NCBI GenBank assembly: GCA_000621185.1
Contig: KK211222.1
Location: forward strand, 491,523-555,522
DNA: 64,000 nt
Origin: Franconibacter pulveris DSM 19144
GTDB lineage: Bacteria; Pseudomonadota; Gammaproteobacteria; Enterobacterales; Enterobacteriaceae
Reading direction: 5' to 3'
Position 1 is the stretch's first letter; each line of letters opens with the position of its first letter. This document shows, in pieces, positions 51,854 to 60,309 of the stretch. The position numbers and the translations under genes are program-made. The notes under the pieces were generated by a model. The model was not told the DNA's origin. It worked only from the letters and a program-made list of their open reading frames with translations, and ran no database searches.

Positions 51854-53278
51854 TTAACCGCGCACCCCGGCGCGGCGTTGCAGCGTAAACACCGCCTCCT
51901 GCGCCTGGCGGCCCAGCGCCGCGAGGTCGAGACCCGGAATGCGGTCCTCTTCCACCGCCACGCGACCGCCCACCAGCAGCGCTTTTAAATACGCCCGGCC
52001 GCCGCAGGCCACCGGGCCGATGGCGATGTCGTGCAAGCCGAAGTAGCGCGGGTCGTCGAGCCGGTAGAGCGCGATATCCGCCGCCTGGCCGGGGGCGAGG
52101 GTGCCCGTGCCGGTTAAGCCGAGCACCTGCGCGCCGCCTGCGGTGCCCCAGCGCACCACATCCTCGATGGTCGCCGCATCGCCGCCGCCTTCAAATTCGC
52201 CGCCCTCGTAACGCGGCTTCGCCAGCATCCCTTTGCGCGCCCGCTGTAAAAGCCAGGCGGCGTGAGTTTCGCTCTGCATATCCGCCGCCTCGTTGGAGGC
52301 GGCGCCATCCACGCCAATCGACACCTTCACGCCCGCCGCCTCCAGCGCCACGAGATCGGCGATGCCGCTGCCAAGCCGCCCGTTGCTCTGCGGGCAGTGG
52401 GCGATGCCGCTGCCCGTCTCGCCAAGCAGGCGGATCTCTTCGGGCAACAGCTTCACCAGATGCGCGAACCAGACATCCTCGCCGGTCCACTCCTGCTCAG
52501 CGCAGAACTGCAGCGGAGTCATGCCGAATTTCGCCCGGGCGGCGTCCAGGTAATCCACCGTTTCGCTCAGGTGGCTGTGCAGCCGAATGCCGAGGCTTCG
52601 CGCAAGCCGGGCGCTTTCGCGCAGCTCCTGCGGCGTGGTGGAGTGCAGGGTGGTGGTCGGCGCCATCACCACCTGGCGAAAGGCCTGCGTGCCCGGCTGA
52701 TGGTATTTCGCCGTCAGCCGCTCGACGTCCGCCATCCAGGCGTCGAATTTTTCCGGGCGCAGTGCGGTGGGCAAGTCGCTCTCCAGCCCGCGCGTCTGCG
52801 TGGCGCCGCCCCGGCACAGCACAAAGCGCATGCCGAGCGCGTCCGCCTCTTCAAAGAGCACGGCCGCGCCGTCGAACGGCATGTCCGGCCAGTAAAGGTA
52901 GTGGTGATCCGCCACCGTGCCGCAGCCGGAGCGCAGCAGCTCCACCAGCCCAATGCGCGCGGCGATGCGAAACGTCTGCTCGTCAAACGCGCCGCGAAAG
53001 CGGTAGGGCGTGGCGGCAAGCCACGCGGAAAGGCTCTGGTTAAGCCCCTGCGGCTCGCCTTTGAGCAGCGACTGGAACAGATGATGATGGGTATTCACCC
53101 ATGCCGGGTAGGCCACGCAGTCGCGGGCGTCGATGACCCGCTCGTCAGCCTGCGGCGTCAGTTCGCCCATTTCCAGAATCACGCCGTCGCGGATGCGAAT
53201 ATCACGCGCCGGGCTGCGGGGGGCATGGCGCTCGCCGGTCAGCATCGCCGCGCAGTTTTTGATAAGAATAGCGCTCAT
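51854..53278 (-). CDS. Metal-dependent amidohydrolase, 8-oxoguanine deaminase/AtzB-like
   Basis: A 474-residue amidohydrolase of the cytosine deaminase/TrzA group. Metal motifs: HHH in WVNTHHHLFQSLLKGE near 63, His in HSHLSETVDYLD near 235, His in AHLVKL near 270, and Asp in IGVDGAASNEAADM near 325. The sequence CGTVADHHYLYWP and SNGRLGSG fit enzymes annotated as 8-oxoguanine or isoguanine deaminases; hydroxyatrazine-type hydrolases are the other option. It follows an ABC transporter on the same strand (10 bases after the permease), so it should deaminate the imported heterocycle and release ammonia (inference). It converges with norR. Confidence 0.85.
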   Translation of the reverse strand: MSAILIKNCAAMLTGERHAPRSPARDIRIRDGVILEMGELTPQADERVIDARDCVAYPAWVNTHHHLFQSLLKGEPQGLNQSLSAWLAATPYRFRGAFDEQTFRIAARIGLVELLRSGCGTVADHHYLYWPDMPFDGAAVLFEEADALGMRFVLCRGGATQTRGLESDLPTALRPEKFDAWMADVERLTAKYHQPGTQAFRQVVMAPTTTLHSTTPQELRESARLARSLGIRLHSHLSETVDYLDAARAKFGMTPLQFCAEQEWTGEDVWFAHLVKLLPEEIRLLGETGSGIAHCPQSNGRLGSGIADLVALEAAGVKVSIGVDGAASNEAADMQSETHAAWLLQRARKGMLAKPRYEGGEFEGGGDAATIEDVVRWGTAGGAQVLGLTGTGTLAPGQAADIALYRLDDPRYFGLHDIAIGPVACGGRAYLKALLVGGRVAVEEDRIPGLDLAALGRQAQEAVFTLQRRAGVRG

Positions 53279-53287
53279 GGGATCTCC

Positions 53288-54082
53288 TTATGCCAGCGCG
53301 CTGTCGTGCCAGCGGCGTAAAAAAAGGTGGCTTAGCAACGACATCAGGCAAAAGAGCGCCAGCCCGCTGCAGGTGATGAGGAACAGGGCGGCGAACATCA
53401 GCGGCAGGTTGAGCTGAAAGCCCGCCTGCAAAATTTGCCACGCGAGGCCCGCGCCGCTGCCGCCGGTCCCGGCGACAAACTCCGCCACCACCGCGCCAAT
53501 CAGCGCCAGGCCGCTTGAAATACGCAGCCCGCTGAAAAAGTACGGCAGGGCGTTGGGCAGGCGCAGGCGCAGCAGGATCTGCCAGCCGGAAGCCTGGTTA
53601 ATATGAAAGAGATTCAGCAGCCCCGGGTTTACGCTGCGCAGGCCGAGGGTGGTGTTAGTCAGCACCGGAAACACCGCCACCAGCATCGCGCACACCACCA
53701 GCGCAAGCGTGGTGTTGTGGATCCAGATGATCACCAGCGGGGCGATGGCCACCACCGGCGTAACCTGAAACAGAATGGCCCACGGCATCAGGCAGGACTC
53801 AATCAACCGGCTTTGCACAAAGAGAAACGCGATTAGCGTGCCAATGGCTATCGCCATTAAAAATGCGAGCACGGTGACTTTCAGCGTGGTGAGCAGGCTG
53901 CCAAACAGCGCGTCGCGCTGACTGATAAGCGTGGAGAGAATATCGCTCGGCTTCGGCGCCAGGTAAACCGGCACCGCGAACTGGCGGAACAGCAGCTCCC
54001 AGAGCAGCAGCAGGGCAAGCGCGGATACCAGCGGCCAGACCGCACGCTGCGCCTGCGGGTAGGTCATCAGCGGTTTACGCAT
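53288..54082 (-). CDS. ABC transporter permease (SsuC/ThiX-like)
   Basis: A 264-residue permease with six helices (VWPLVSALALLLLWELLF, LLTTLKVTVLAFLMAIAIG, PWAILFQVTPVVAIAPLVII, MFAALFLITCSGLALF) and the coupling motif around RLPNALPYFFSGLRIS. ATG 54082 lies within the last codons of the ATPase gene (8-base overlap, ATGCGTAA), proving tight coupling; the longer frame upstream is shadow. It forms the membrane part of the transporter whose binding protein is of the NMT1 type. Confidence 0.9.
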   Translation of the reverse strand: MRKPLMTYPQAQRAVWPLVSALALLLLWELLFRQFAVPVYLAPKPSDILSTLISQRDALFGSLLTTLKVTVLAFLMAIAIGTLIAFLFVQSRLIESCLMPWAILFQVTPVVAIAPLVIIWIHNTTLALVVCAMLVAVFPVLTNTTLGLRSVNPGLLNLFHINQASGWQILLRLRLPNALPYFFSGLRISSGLALIGAVVAEFVAGTGGSGAGLAWQILQAGFQLNLPLMFAALFLITCSGLALFCLMSLLSHLFLRRWHDSALA

Positions 54083-54896
54083 GGTCGCCTCCTGCGCTCG
54101 CTTTTTCGAGCAGGGTTGAAAGGGTGCCGCACTGGCGGATAAAGGCATCCGAGGTGCGAAAGCCGTTATCCCGCGCCTGCGGGCCGTCGATGGCGACATC
54201 CGCCACCACACGCCCGGGACGCGCGCCCATTACAATCACCCGTGAGGAGAGATAGACCGCCTCATAGATGCTGTGGGTGACAAACACCACCGTCAGCCCA
54301 CGCTTCGCCCACAGCCTGCGGATATCGCTGTCGAGCTTGTGGCGGGTGAACTCATCCAGCGCGCCGAAGGGTTCGTCCATCAGCAGCAGGTCGGGCTCGG
54401 TCACCAGCGCCCGGGCCAGCGACACGCGCATCTGCATGCCGCCGGAGAGCTCGCGCGGCATGGCGTGAAGAAAATTCTCCAGCCCTACCGCCAGCAGCGC
54501 CTGCATCACCTGCGGCGCGCTCGCTTTTTTACTCACGCCGCGCAGGGTGAGCGGCAGGCGGACGTTTTCCTCCACGGTGGCCCAGGGCATCAGCGTCGCC
54601 TCCTGAAAGACCATCGCCATGCGGCACTCCGCCGCCATTTCCGCTTTGCCGTTCCAGCGCACCTGGCCCGCCGTCGGGCGCTCCAGCGTGGCGAACATTT
54701 TCAGCAGGGTGCTTTTGCCGCAGCCGGAGGGGCCGAGCAGCGAAACTATCTCGCCGCGCGCGATATCCAGGTTCAGCCGCTGCAGGGCCAGCGTGCCGTT
54801 GGGGTAGACTTTCTCCACGCCGCGCGCCATTAAAAAGCGCGGCTGCTGGCTTTCCTGCGCCGGGGGAACGGCGTCAAACGACAGTACAGTACTCAT
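54075..54896 (-). CDS. ABC transporter ATP-binding protein (SsuB/TauB-like)
   Basis: A 273-residue ATPase: Walker A GPSGCGKSTLLKM near residue 55, Q-loop AMVFQEATLMPWATVEEN, signature LSGGMQMRVSLARAL, Walker B LLLMDEPFGALDEF, H-loop FVTHSIYEAVYLS. It belongs to the nitrate/sulfonate/taurine-type group that also serves pyrimidine precursors and purine-like compounds. Second gene of the operon, 26 bases after the binding protein, and overlapping the permease gene by eight bases. Confidence 0.94.
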   Translation of the reverse strand: MSTVLSFDAVPPAQESQQPRFLMARGVEKVYPNGTLALQRLNLDIARGEIVSLLGPSGCGKSTLLKMFATLERPTAGQVRWNGKAEMAAECRMAMVFQEATLMPWATVEENVRLPLTLRGVSKKASAPQVMQALLAVGLENFLHAMPRELSGGMQMRVSLARALVTEPDLLLMDEPFGALDEFTRHKLDSDIRRLWAKRGLTVVFVTHSIYEAVYLSSRVIVMGARPGRVVADVAIDGPQARDNGFRTSDAFIRQCGTLSTLLEKASAGGDHA

Positions 54897-54922
54897 AGTG
54901 CGCTCCAGGATAACGGCGGCTC

Positions 54923-55888
54923 TTACATGGCCGCTTTAGGGTAGAACTGCGTGGTGAAGGCGGCTTTATAATCCGTGGCGGGGTTAAGCAACCCGGCGCT
55001 GACCATAAAATCACGCGTCGCTTTCCAGCGCGGGTCGGTCATCACGCCGAGCCCTTTTTGCGCCGCGTCGCCGCCGTCAATCAGGTGCAGCGCCTTAAGC
55101 TGCGCCACGCCGAAGGCGAGCACCGCGTCGCTCATCTGCGGGTTCTCCTGTTTGATGAGTTTGTTGCCCGCCGTTGGGTCGGCCAGATAGCGCTGCCAGC
55201 CCTCCATAGAGGCGTCGACAAACCGTTTCAGCACGTCCGGTTTTTCCGCCAGCAGATCGTTGCGCGTTACCAGAATGCCGCCGTAGGCGGGGTAGCCGTG
55301 CTCGGCAAAGAGGAAGAAACGGCTGTCGGGCTGCGCCTGTTTCGCCTGCTGCACTTCAGAGGTAGCGTAGGCCTGCTGCGCCGTGTTGTTGTCGGCGAGG
55401 AAAGGCTGCATGTTGAAGGTATAAGGGCGAACCTGGCTGTCGCTGAGCTGGTATTTCGCCTTCAGCCAGGGCCACCATGACGCCTGGCCGCTGGCCGAGA
55501 CCAGCACCGTTTTGCCTTTCAGCCCGGCGAGATCGGCGACGTTGCCGTGGGTCAATATCCCCTGCGGGTCGAACTGGAACGGCGCGGCGATGGCTTTCAG
55601 CGGAAAGTTCTGCTCAATGCCTTTCAGCACCTGCAGGTCGTAGCTCACTATTACATCCGCCCGCTTCGCCAGCAGCAGCGTCATGTTGTTAAGCTGCGGG
55701 CCGCCGGAGCGGACTTCCACATCGAGACCATATTTTTTATAGATGCCTTCTGCCACGGCCTGGTAGTAGCCGCCCTGTTCGGCCTGCGCCACCCAGGTGG
55801 TTTGCAGAATGAGTTTATCGGCGCCATGCGCGGCGCCGCAGAGCAGCAGGGTGGAGAAAAGCGCGGTAAAAGCGGTGCGAGATGCCAT
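54923..55888 (-). CDS. NMT1/THI5-like periplasmic substrate-binding protein
   Basis: A 321-residue binding protein. Signal peptide at 1-22 (ALFSTLLLCGAAHGAD). The mature part has TTWVAQAEQGGYYQAVAEGI and GLDVEVRSGGPQLNNMTLLL, the NMT1/THI5 pattern used for thiamin precursors and for several purine or pyrimidine compounds. With the amidohydrolase downstream, a purine-like ligand (8-oxoguanine, isoguanine or similar) is the best guess. A GC-rich two-stem leader hairpin precedes it on the mRNA side. First gene of the operon; divergent from the 2-oxoglutarate oxygenase. Confidence 0.88.
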   Translation of the reverse strand: MASRTAFTALFSTLLLCGAAHGADKLILQTTWVAQAEQGGYYQAVAEGIYKKYGLDVEVRSGGPQLNNMTLLLAKRADVIVSYDLQVLKGIEQNFPLKAIAAPFQFDPQGILTHGNVADLAGLKGKTVLVSASGQASWWPWLKAKYQLSDSQVRPYTFNMQPFLADNNTAQQAYATSEVQQAKQAQPDSRFFLFAEHGYPAYGGILVTRNDLLAEKPDVLKRFVDASMEGWQRYLADPTAGNKLIKQENPQMSDAVLAFGVAQLKALHLIDGGDAAQKGLGVMTDPRWKATRDFMVSAGLLNPATDYKAAFTTQFYPKAAM

Positions 55889-56432
55889 AAAACCCCCGGT
55901 TAAGCGTCAGTTTGGTCTGCCATCAGGGGGTGAGCGGTTCTCCCGACGCGGTGTACGGCGTCGTCCCCTGACGAGGAACAGCGTTGCGCTGTAGAGCAAT
56001 GTCCCACGCGAGGCCGAAGCCAGCGCGCTAACCGCTTATACTCTGCCGTGGGTTTTGCAAAGGCTGTGCCAGCCCGCTGCTCTGTGCGTTGCTGGCCTGA
56101 CGGCGTGGTCTGCCGCCCGGGCGCAGGCGTCACGACCAAATGAAACGGTGGCGCGTGATGCACAATTGTGAAGCAAATGTAAATTTTTTGCCCGAAAGCG
56201 GCACATCCCGGCGTGGCGCCGCCACACTCTCTTCGCCGCCTGCGCTTTATTCTGCGCCATTTCTGATTCTGGTACGGTGATTGCTTAAGAGAAAGCGAGT
56301 AGAAGCGTTCAGCCATTCTTTACCGATGGCGGGTCATTGCTCATGGGACAGGCGCTTTGCGCGCCTGCGCCAGTGACGTGGCCCGCCGCTGTTGTCGGGC
56401 CACCCGTTTATCAGCACACAAAAGGGTGAACC
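55889..56432. other. Divergent promoter region between transporter operon and oxygenase
   Basis: This 544-bp gap has no convincing gene; a minus-strand frame at 55900-56316 has no ribosome site or family pattern. It contains the leader hairpin at 55923-55971 and must hold both promoters. The ribosome site of the oxygenase is AAAAGGGTGAACC directly before 56433. Confidence 0.5.
55923..55971 (-). promoter_or_regulatory. Two-stem structured leader of the NMT1-type operon (riboswitch candidate)
   Basis: In minus-strand RNA, TCAGGGG pairs with CCCCTGA as outer stem, and GACGC with GCGTC as inner stem capped by CGTACACC. The 3' strand of the internal loop (GGGAGAACCGCTCAC) is large and purine-rich. 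The fold ends 34 bases before the binding protein start. Small two-stem RNAs before NMT1-type genes include the xanthine-sensing NMT1 motif; I could not verify the consensus. Confidence 0.4.
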
Positions 56433-57416
56433 ATGACCATCGCAAACGCAGCATTTTCCCTGCACGAACTCACGAAAGAATCCCGCATGGGCGCGACCGG
56501 CACCGAGACCAGCCGGGAGGTGCGCATCATTGATATTTCTGACTTCGCCAACCGTAAAGAGGAGATTGCCGGGGCGCTCTGGGATGCCGCGGTAGAGATT
56601 GGCTTCTTTCAGGTTTCCGGCCACGGCATCGCGCCGTCGGTGATTACGGATGCCTTCAGCCGTGCAGAACAGTTTTTCGCGCTGCCGGATGACGTTAAAG
56701 CGCAGTACCCGCTTAACCGCAACGCGGGATGGGAGAAACGCGCGCAAATCCGGCCCTCCACCGGCACGCCGGATGAAAAAGAGTCGTATCAGATAACCCG
56801 GCCGCGGATGGCGGGGCTATGGCCGCAGGAGGCGGAGCTGCCGGGCTTTCGCGATGCGATGCTGGGCTTTGAGCAGCAGTGCTGGCGGGTGGGCATGCAG
56901 ATCCTCTCCTGCTTCGCCTGGAAGCTCGGCTTTGACGATGACTTTTTCACCAACGCGCACGACCCGGCGCAGCCGTCTTACCAGAGCACGCTTCGCATGC
57001 TGCACTACTTTGCGCTTAAAGGCGAAGCGCACGGGCCGTGGCGCGCAGGCGCGCATACCGATTTTGACTGTCTGACGCTGCTTTTCCAGCGCGAAGGTCA
57101 GGGCGGGTTGCAGGTTTGCCCGGGTAAAGAGATGGAGGAGCAGGAGTGGACGAGCATTGAGCCGCATGATGAACTCATCACCTGCAATATTGGCGATATG
57201 TTAATGCGCTGGAGCGACGACCAGCTTCCATCCAACTTTCACCGCGTGCGCAGCCCGCTGCCAGGAGAATGCGTGGGAGACCGTTACAGCCTCGCCTTTT
57301 TCTGTCAGGCTAATGAGGATGTGGTGATTGAGGGACCGGCCAGGAAGCACCCGCCCATCACTGCGAAGGACTACCTGCACCAGCGCATCAGCGCTAACTT
57401 TTCCGGTAAATATTAA
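56433..57416 (+). CDS. 2-oxoglutarate/Fe(II) oxygenase, isopenicillin N synthase family
   Basis: A 327-residue double-stranded beta-helix enzyme. N-terminal domain (VRIIDISDFANRKEEIAGAL, GFFQVSGHGIAPSVI) and C-terminal 2OG-FeII_Oxy domain with His-x-Asp in RAGAHTDFDCLTLLFQ near 210, distal His in SNFHRVRSPLPG near 270, and the 2OG-binding R-x-S in RYSLAFFCQ. It probably hydroxylates or demethylates a small molecule; being divergent from the NMT1-type transporter and deaminase, it may act on the same heterocycle (inference). ATG 56433 follows AAAGGGTGAACC. A bidirectional terminator separates it from katN. Confidence 0.88.
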   Translation: MTIANAAFSLHELTKESRMGATGTETSREVRIIDISDFANRKEEIAGALWDAAVEIGFFQVSGHGIAPSVITDAFSRAEQFFALPDDVKAQYPLNRNAGWEKRAQIRPSTGTPDEKESYQITRPRMAGLWPQEAELPGFRDAMLGFEQQCWRVGMQILSCFAWKLGFDDDFFTNAHDPAQPSYQSTLRMLHYFALKGEAHGPWRAGAHTDFDCLTLLFQREGQGGLQVCPGKEMEEQEWTSIEPHDELITCNIGDMLMRWSDDQLPSNFHRVRSPLPGECVGDRYSLAFFCQANEDVVIEGPARKHPPITAKDYLHQRISANFSGKY

Positions 57417-57419
57417 TGC

Positions 57420-57452
57420 AAAAAGCCCTGCCGGAAGGCAGGGCTTTTTTTC
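57420..57452. terminator. Bidirectional rho-independent terminator
   Basis: AAAAGCCCTGCC pairs with GGCAGGGCTTTT around GGAA, with A and T runs on both sides. It lies between the convergent oxygenase and katN genes and can serve both. Confidence 0.92.
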
Positions 57453-57463
57453 TCAGGCCGGGC

Positions 57464-58369
57464 TTATTTCTTGCCCGGTTTGCCCTTAGACGGACGTTCA
57501 ACTGGCGGCACTGACGCGCCCATTTCGGCGCCGGTCACCGGGTCGATATCCGGGTTAGACTGCGTGCGCTGCGCCATCGCCAGCACGGTCGCCTGCTGGT
57601 CGGACGGCAACTGAATATCCGCCAGACCGTCGCCGCCGTCCACTGCCGGTTGCGGGTCAGCCACGTACTCGAAGTTTTCGTCGCTGTTCCAGCTGCCGCG
57701 CAGGTCGTCGCCTTTCGACATGTTGTAGTAAACGTTCGCGTACTGTTCCACCGGCGGCAGTTTGCCCGGCGGGAAGTTATTACGAATGGAGTAAAGCGCT
57801 TTTTCAAAGGAGATCTGGTGCGCCACTTCGCGGGTCATCAGGAAGCCCAGCGCATCTTTCACACCCGGATCGTCAGTGACGTTAATCAGACGTTCATAAA
57901 TGATTTTCGCCCGCGCTTCGGCGGCGATATTAGAACGCAGGTCAGCGGTGATTTCGCCGATGGTGTCGATGTAGGCCGCGGTCCACGGCACGCCTGCGGA
58001 GTTAGTGAGCGCCGGGCCGCCGCCATAGAGCAGGGCGGTCGTGTGGCTGTCGTTGCCATGACCGGTGAGAGAACGATACAGTTCCGCTTCTTGTTCAACG
58101 CCTTCGGCGAGATCGCCTTTCGCGCCTTTATTCAGCATGCCGACCAGCGAACCGATTATTTCCAGGTGGCTTAATTCTTCGGTAGCAATATCCATCAGCA
58201 TCTCTTTGCGCGCCGGATCTTCATCACCCAAACCCTGGGTGAAATAACGGCACGCGGCGGCTAATTCTCCCTGCGGACCGCCAAATTGCTCCAGCAGTAA
58301 ATTCGCCAGACCCGGATTCGGTTCGGCTACGCGAACCGTATATTGCAGTTGCTTAACATGACGGAACAT
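57464..58369 (-). CDS. katN: Manganese catalase KatN
   Basis: A 301-residue non-heme catalase with a ferritin-like four-helix bundle: LLEQFGGPQGELAAACRYFTQ, DIATEELSHLEIIGSLVGML (Glu/His metal ligands), AEARAKIIYERLINVTDDPG and FLMTREVAHQISFEKAL. It disproportionates hydrogen peroxide with a di-manganese centre. The C-terminal 40 residues are Pro/Lys-rich and end in GKPGKK. It follows yciE by 66 bases; in Salmonella the operon is yciGFE-katN and depends on sigma S. YciG and YciF are not found here. Confidence 0.94.
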   Translation of the reverse strand: MFRHVKQLQYTVRVAEPNPGLANLLLEQFGGPQGELAAACRYFTQGLGDEDPARKEMLMDIATEELSHLEIIGSLVGMLNKGAKGDLAEGVEQEAELYRSLTGHGNDSHTTALLYGGGPALTNSAGVPWTAAYIDTIGEITADLRSNIAAEARAKIIYERLINVTDDPGVKDALGFLMTREVAHQISFEKALYSIRNNFPPGKLPPVEQYANVYYNMSKGDDLRGSWNSDENFEYVADPQPAVDGGDGLADIQLPSDQQATVLAMAQRTQSNPDIDPVTGAEMGASVPPVERPSKGKPGKK

Positions 58370-58435
58370 AAATTTCTCCTGCTCACAATTTATGAAAAGA
58401 ACCTGCCATTGCTGGCAGGTTAATTGAGATTTACT

Positions 58436-58948
58436 TTATTTTTTAGCTTCTACGCCAGGCTCGGCGGAGCGCGTCAAATATTGCTGAGTTACGTCAGGCA
58501 GATGGTCGATACACCATTTCGCCATGGCGATCTCTTGCTCGCGGATCTGCTCGAAAATTTTCGCGCCGTGCTCATCGCCAGCCGCTTTGGCTGCCGCAAT
58601 CAGCGAGGTGTAGCAGGCGATTTCGAACTGCTCAAAAACGTAGCCGCTGATAGCGCCTTTCACCACTTCGTCAGAAGCGAACATGCCGCCCATTGCCTGA
58701 CCCATTGCGGTGACTTTGCTCACGGTGTCTTTCAACACGGAACGAGAGATGTTGAGGTTATCGAAAACCGAGTCCAGAAGCTGTTGCTGCTGGCGGGTCT
58801 CTTCAATGTGCTGTTCGATACGCGCTTTCAGATCCGGATAGTGCTCAAGACGAGAAGCCTGGGCCTGCAGCATCTTTTCCGCCTGTTCTTCCATGGCGTG
58901 AGCGTCGCGTAGCCAGTCGTGATAATTCTCTTCGTAGGATGTCGCCAT
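58436..58948 (-). CDS. yciE: Ferritin-like DUF892 protein YciE
   Basis: A 170-residue four-helix protein almost matching E. coli YciE (168): NYHDWLRDAHAMEEQAEKML, SRLEHYPDLKARIEQHIEET, ISGYVFEQFEIACYTSLIAA, and the ending RSAEPGVEAKK. Glu and His residues of the helices form a probable di-iron or di-manganese site. Its role is a stress-induced, structure-stabilising or metal-handling function, not firmly known. It is the promoter-proximal gene of a two-gene operon with katN. The start at 58948 follows GGAAGAGGTAAATT on the minus strand. Confidence 0.93.
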   Translation of the reverse strand: MATSYEENYHDWLRDAHAMEEQAEKMLQAQASRLEHYPDLKARIEQHIEETRQQQQLLDSVFDNLNISRSVLKDTVSKVTAMGQAMGGMFASDEVVKGAISGYVFEQFEIACYTSLIAAAKAAGDEHGAKIFEQIREQEIAMAKWCIDHLPDVTQQYLTRSAEPGVEAKK

Positions 58949-59455
58949 AATTTACCTCTTCCGGAATAAATAGTTATATGAGTCGGTAGTCACGTTACGA
59001 TAATGTAAAAGCCATATTTGCAAATTGCTTTAGCTTTAGAAGCTTAGCAGAGAATTTCGCACAGGCCGGGTAAATATAAGATTATTCGATTTTAAGATTT
59101 GTCCTGGTTAAGCGAATCGTGAAACGTTTGTCAGCGATATAAATAGGATTTCGCGGCGCAAAGATTAATTTTTCGCCATCATCATCGTGGGCGATTTTTA
59201 ATTATTTGGTTGCCGTTTCGTTTGCTGGAAATAAACGCGAGTTAAACTCCGCTAGTTTATTTTTTAAGTTTTAACAAGCGAGACGGGAATAAAGGCTTGT
59301 TATTTGATCATTAAAGAAAACTTCATGGCGGCTAATTCTTTTCTATGGTGACTATTGCTTTTGTAACGATTAGGGGCGTGCGGCACAATCCGACATCCGC
59401 CCTGGTGCGAAAAAGGCTATATAAAGAGGGGGAAACCTCTGGAAGGAAAATGGCT
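58949..59455. other. AT-rich divergent promoter region, yciE and N-acetyltransferase
   Basis: This gap of about 507 bases is markedly AT-rich, unlike its surroundings, as expected for an H-NS-bound, sigma S-type promoter region (known for yciGFE-katN). No yciG or yciF reading frame or remnant is visible on the minus strand. A plus-strand frame extends upstream of the acetyltransferase from 59345, but without a ribosome site. Confidence 0.5.
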
Positions 59456-60298
59456 ATGGCTTTTACGCTTGAACACTACCTGGCTCGCATTGGTTTTAAC
59501 CGCGAGGCGCGCGTTGATTTCTCGACGTTACAGTCGCTGCACCGCCGCCATATCGCGGCTATCGCTTTTGAAAATCTGGATGTGCTGCTGGGGCGTGAGA
59601 TCCTGCTTGATGACGACAGCATTTTTGAAAAACTGGTGACCGCCGGGCGGGGCGGGTACTGTTTTGAGCACAATGCGCTTTTTACCCGCGCGCTGAATGA
59701 AATTGGCTTTGAAACGCAAAACCTCGCGGCGCGGGTGCTGGTGGCGAAACCTGATGAGATGCCGCCGCGCACCCACCGGCTGGTGATGGTGAAGCTTGAA
59801 GAGGCGACGTGGATAGCCGACGTCGGTTTCGGCGGCCTGACCTTAAGCGTGCCGCTTCCCCTTAAAGACGGCGCGGAGCAGGCCAGCGCGCAGGGGCTCT
59901 ACCGGCTGGAAAAGAAGCAGGATGAATTCTTACTGCTGCTGCGCCAGCACGATCACTTCCAGCCGCTCTACCGGTTCGACCTGGAAAAGCAGTATCCGGC
60001 GGATTATCTGATGGCCAACCACTTCATCGCCCACTGGCCGGATTCCCATTTTCGCCATCACCTGCTGGCGGCGCTGCATCCCCTCGACACCTGTCGCCTG
60101 ACGCTGGTGAACCAACGCGAAACGGCGCATGAGAAGCCACCGCGCCAGGCGGAGCTGAAAGATAACGACACGCTTTACGATAGTCTGCAACAGCGGTTCA
60201 ACATCCGACTCGATCACCCGCGCCACGGCGTTACGCGGGATTCGCTGAGCAAGGTGATGGAAAGGGTTATGGCGGAAGAAGGGGCAGAGAGTAAGTAG
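59456..60298 (+). CDS. nhoA: Arylamine N-acetyltransferase (N-hydroxyarylamine O-acetyltransferase)
   Basis: A 280-residue NAT enzyme. The catalytic triad falls at the exact family numbers when ATG 59456 is used: Cys69 (GRGGYCFEHN), His107 (PRTHRLVMVK) and Asp122 (WIADVGFGG). It transfers acetyl groups from acetyl-CoA to arylamines, hydrazines or hydroxylamines. AAGGAAAATGGCT before 59456 gives normal spacing; ATG 59450 is too close and the longer frame from 59345 lacks support. E. coli NhoA (281 residues) is near pptA as here. The gene is followed by a large non-coding repeat region. Confidence 0.94.
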   Translation: MAFTLEHYLARIGFNREARVDFSTLQSLHRRHIAAIAFENLDVLLGREILLDDDSIFEKLVTAGRGGYCFEHNALFTRALNEIGFETQNLAARVLVAKPDEMPPRTHRLVMVKLEEATWIADVGFGGLTLSVPLPLKDGAEQASAQGLYRLEKKQDEFLLLLRQHDHFQPLYRFDLEKQYPADYLMANHFIAHWPDSHFRHHLLAALHPLDTCRLTLVNQRETAHEKPPRQAELKDNDTLYDSLQQRFNIRLDHPRHGVTRDSLSKVMERVMAEEGAESK

Positions 60299-60309
60299 CG
60301 GCGCGTGGG

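Noticed and set aside
55900-56316. 138-codon minus-strand frame between the NMT1-type operon and the oxygenase
   Set aside because: It overlaps the leader hairpin and promoter region and encodes a low-complexity Arg-rich string without family features.
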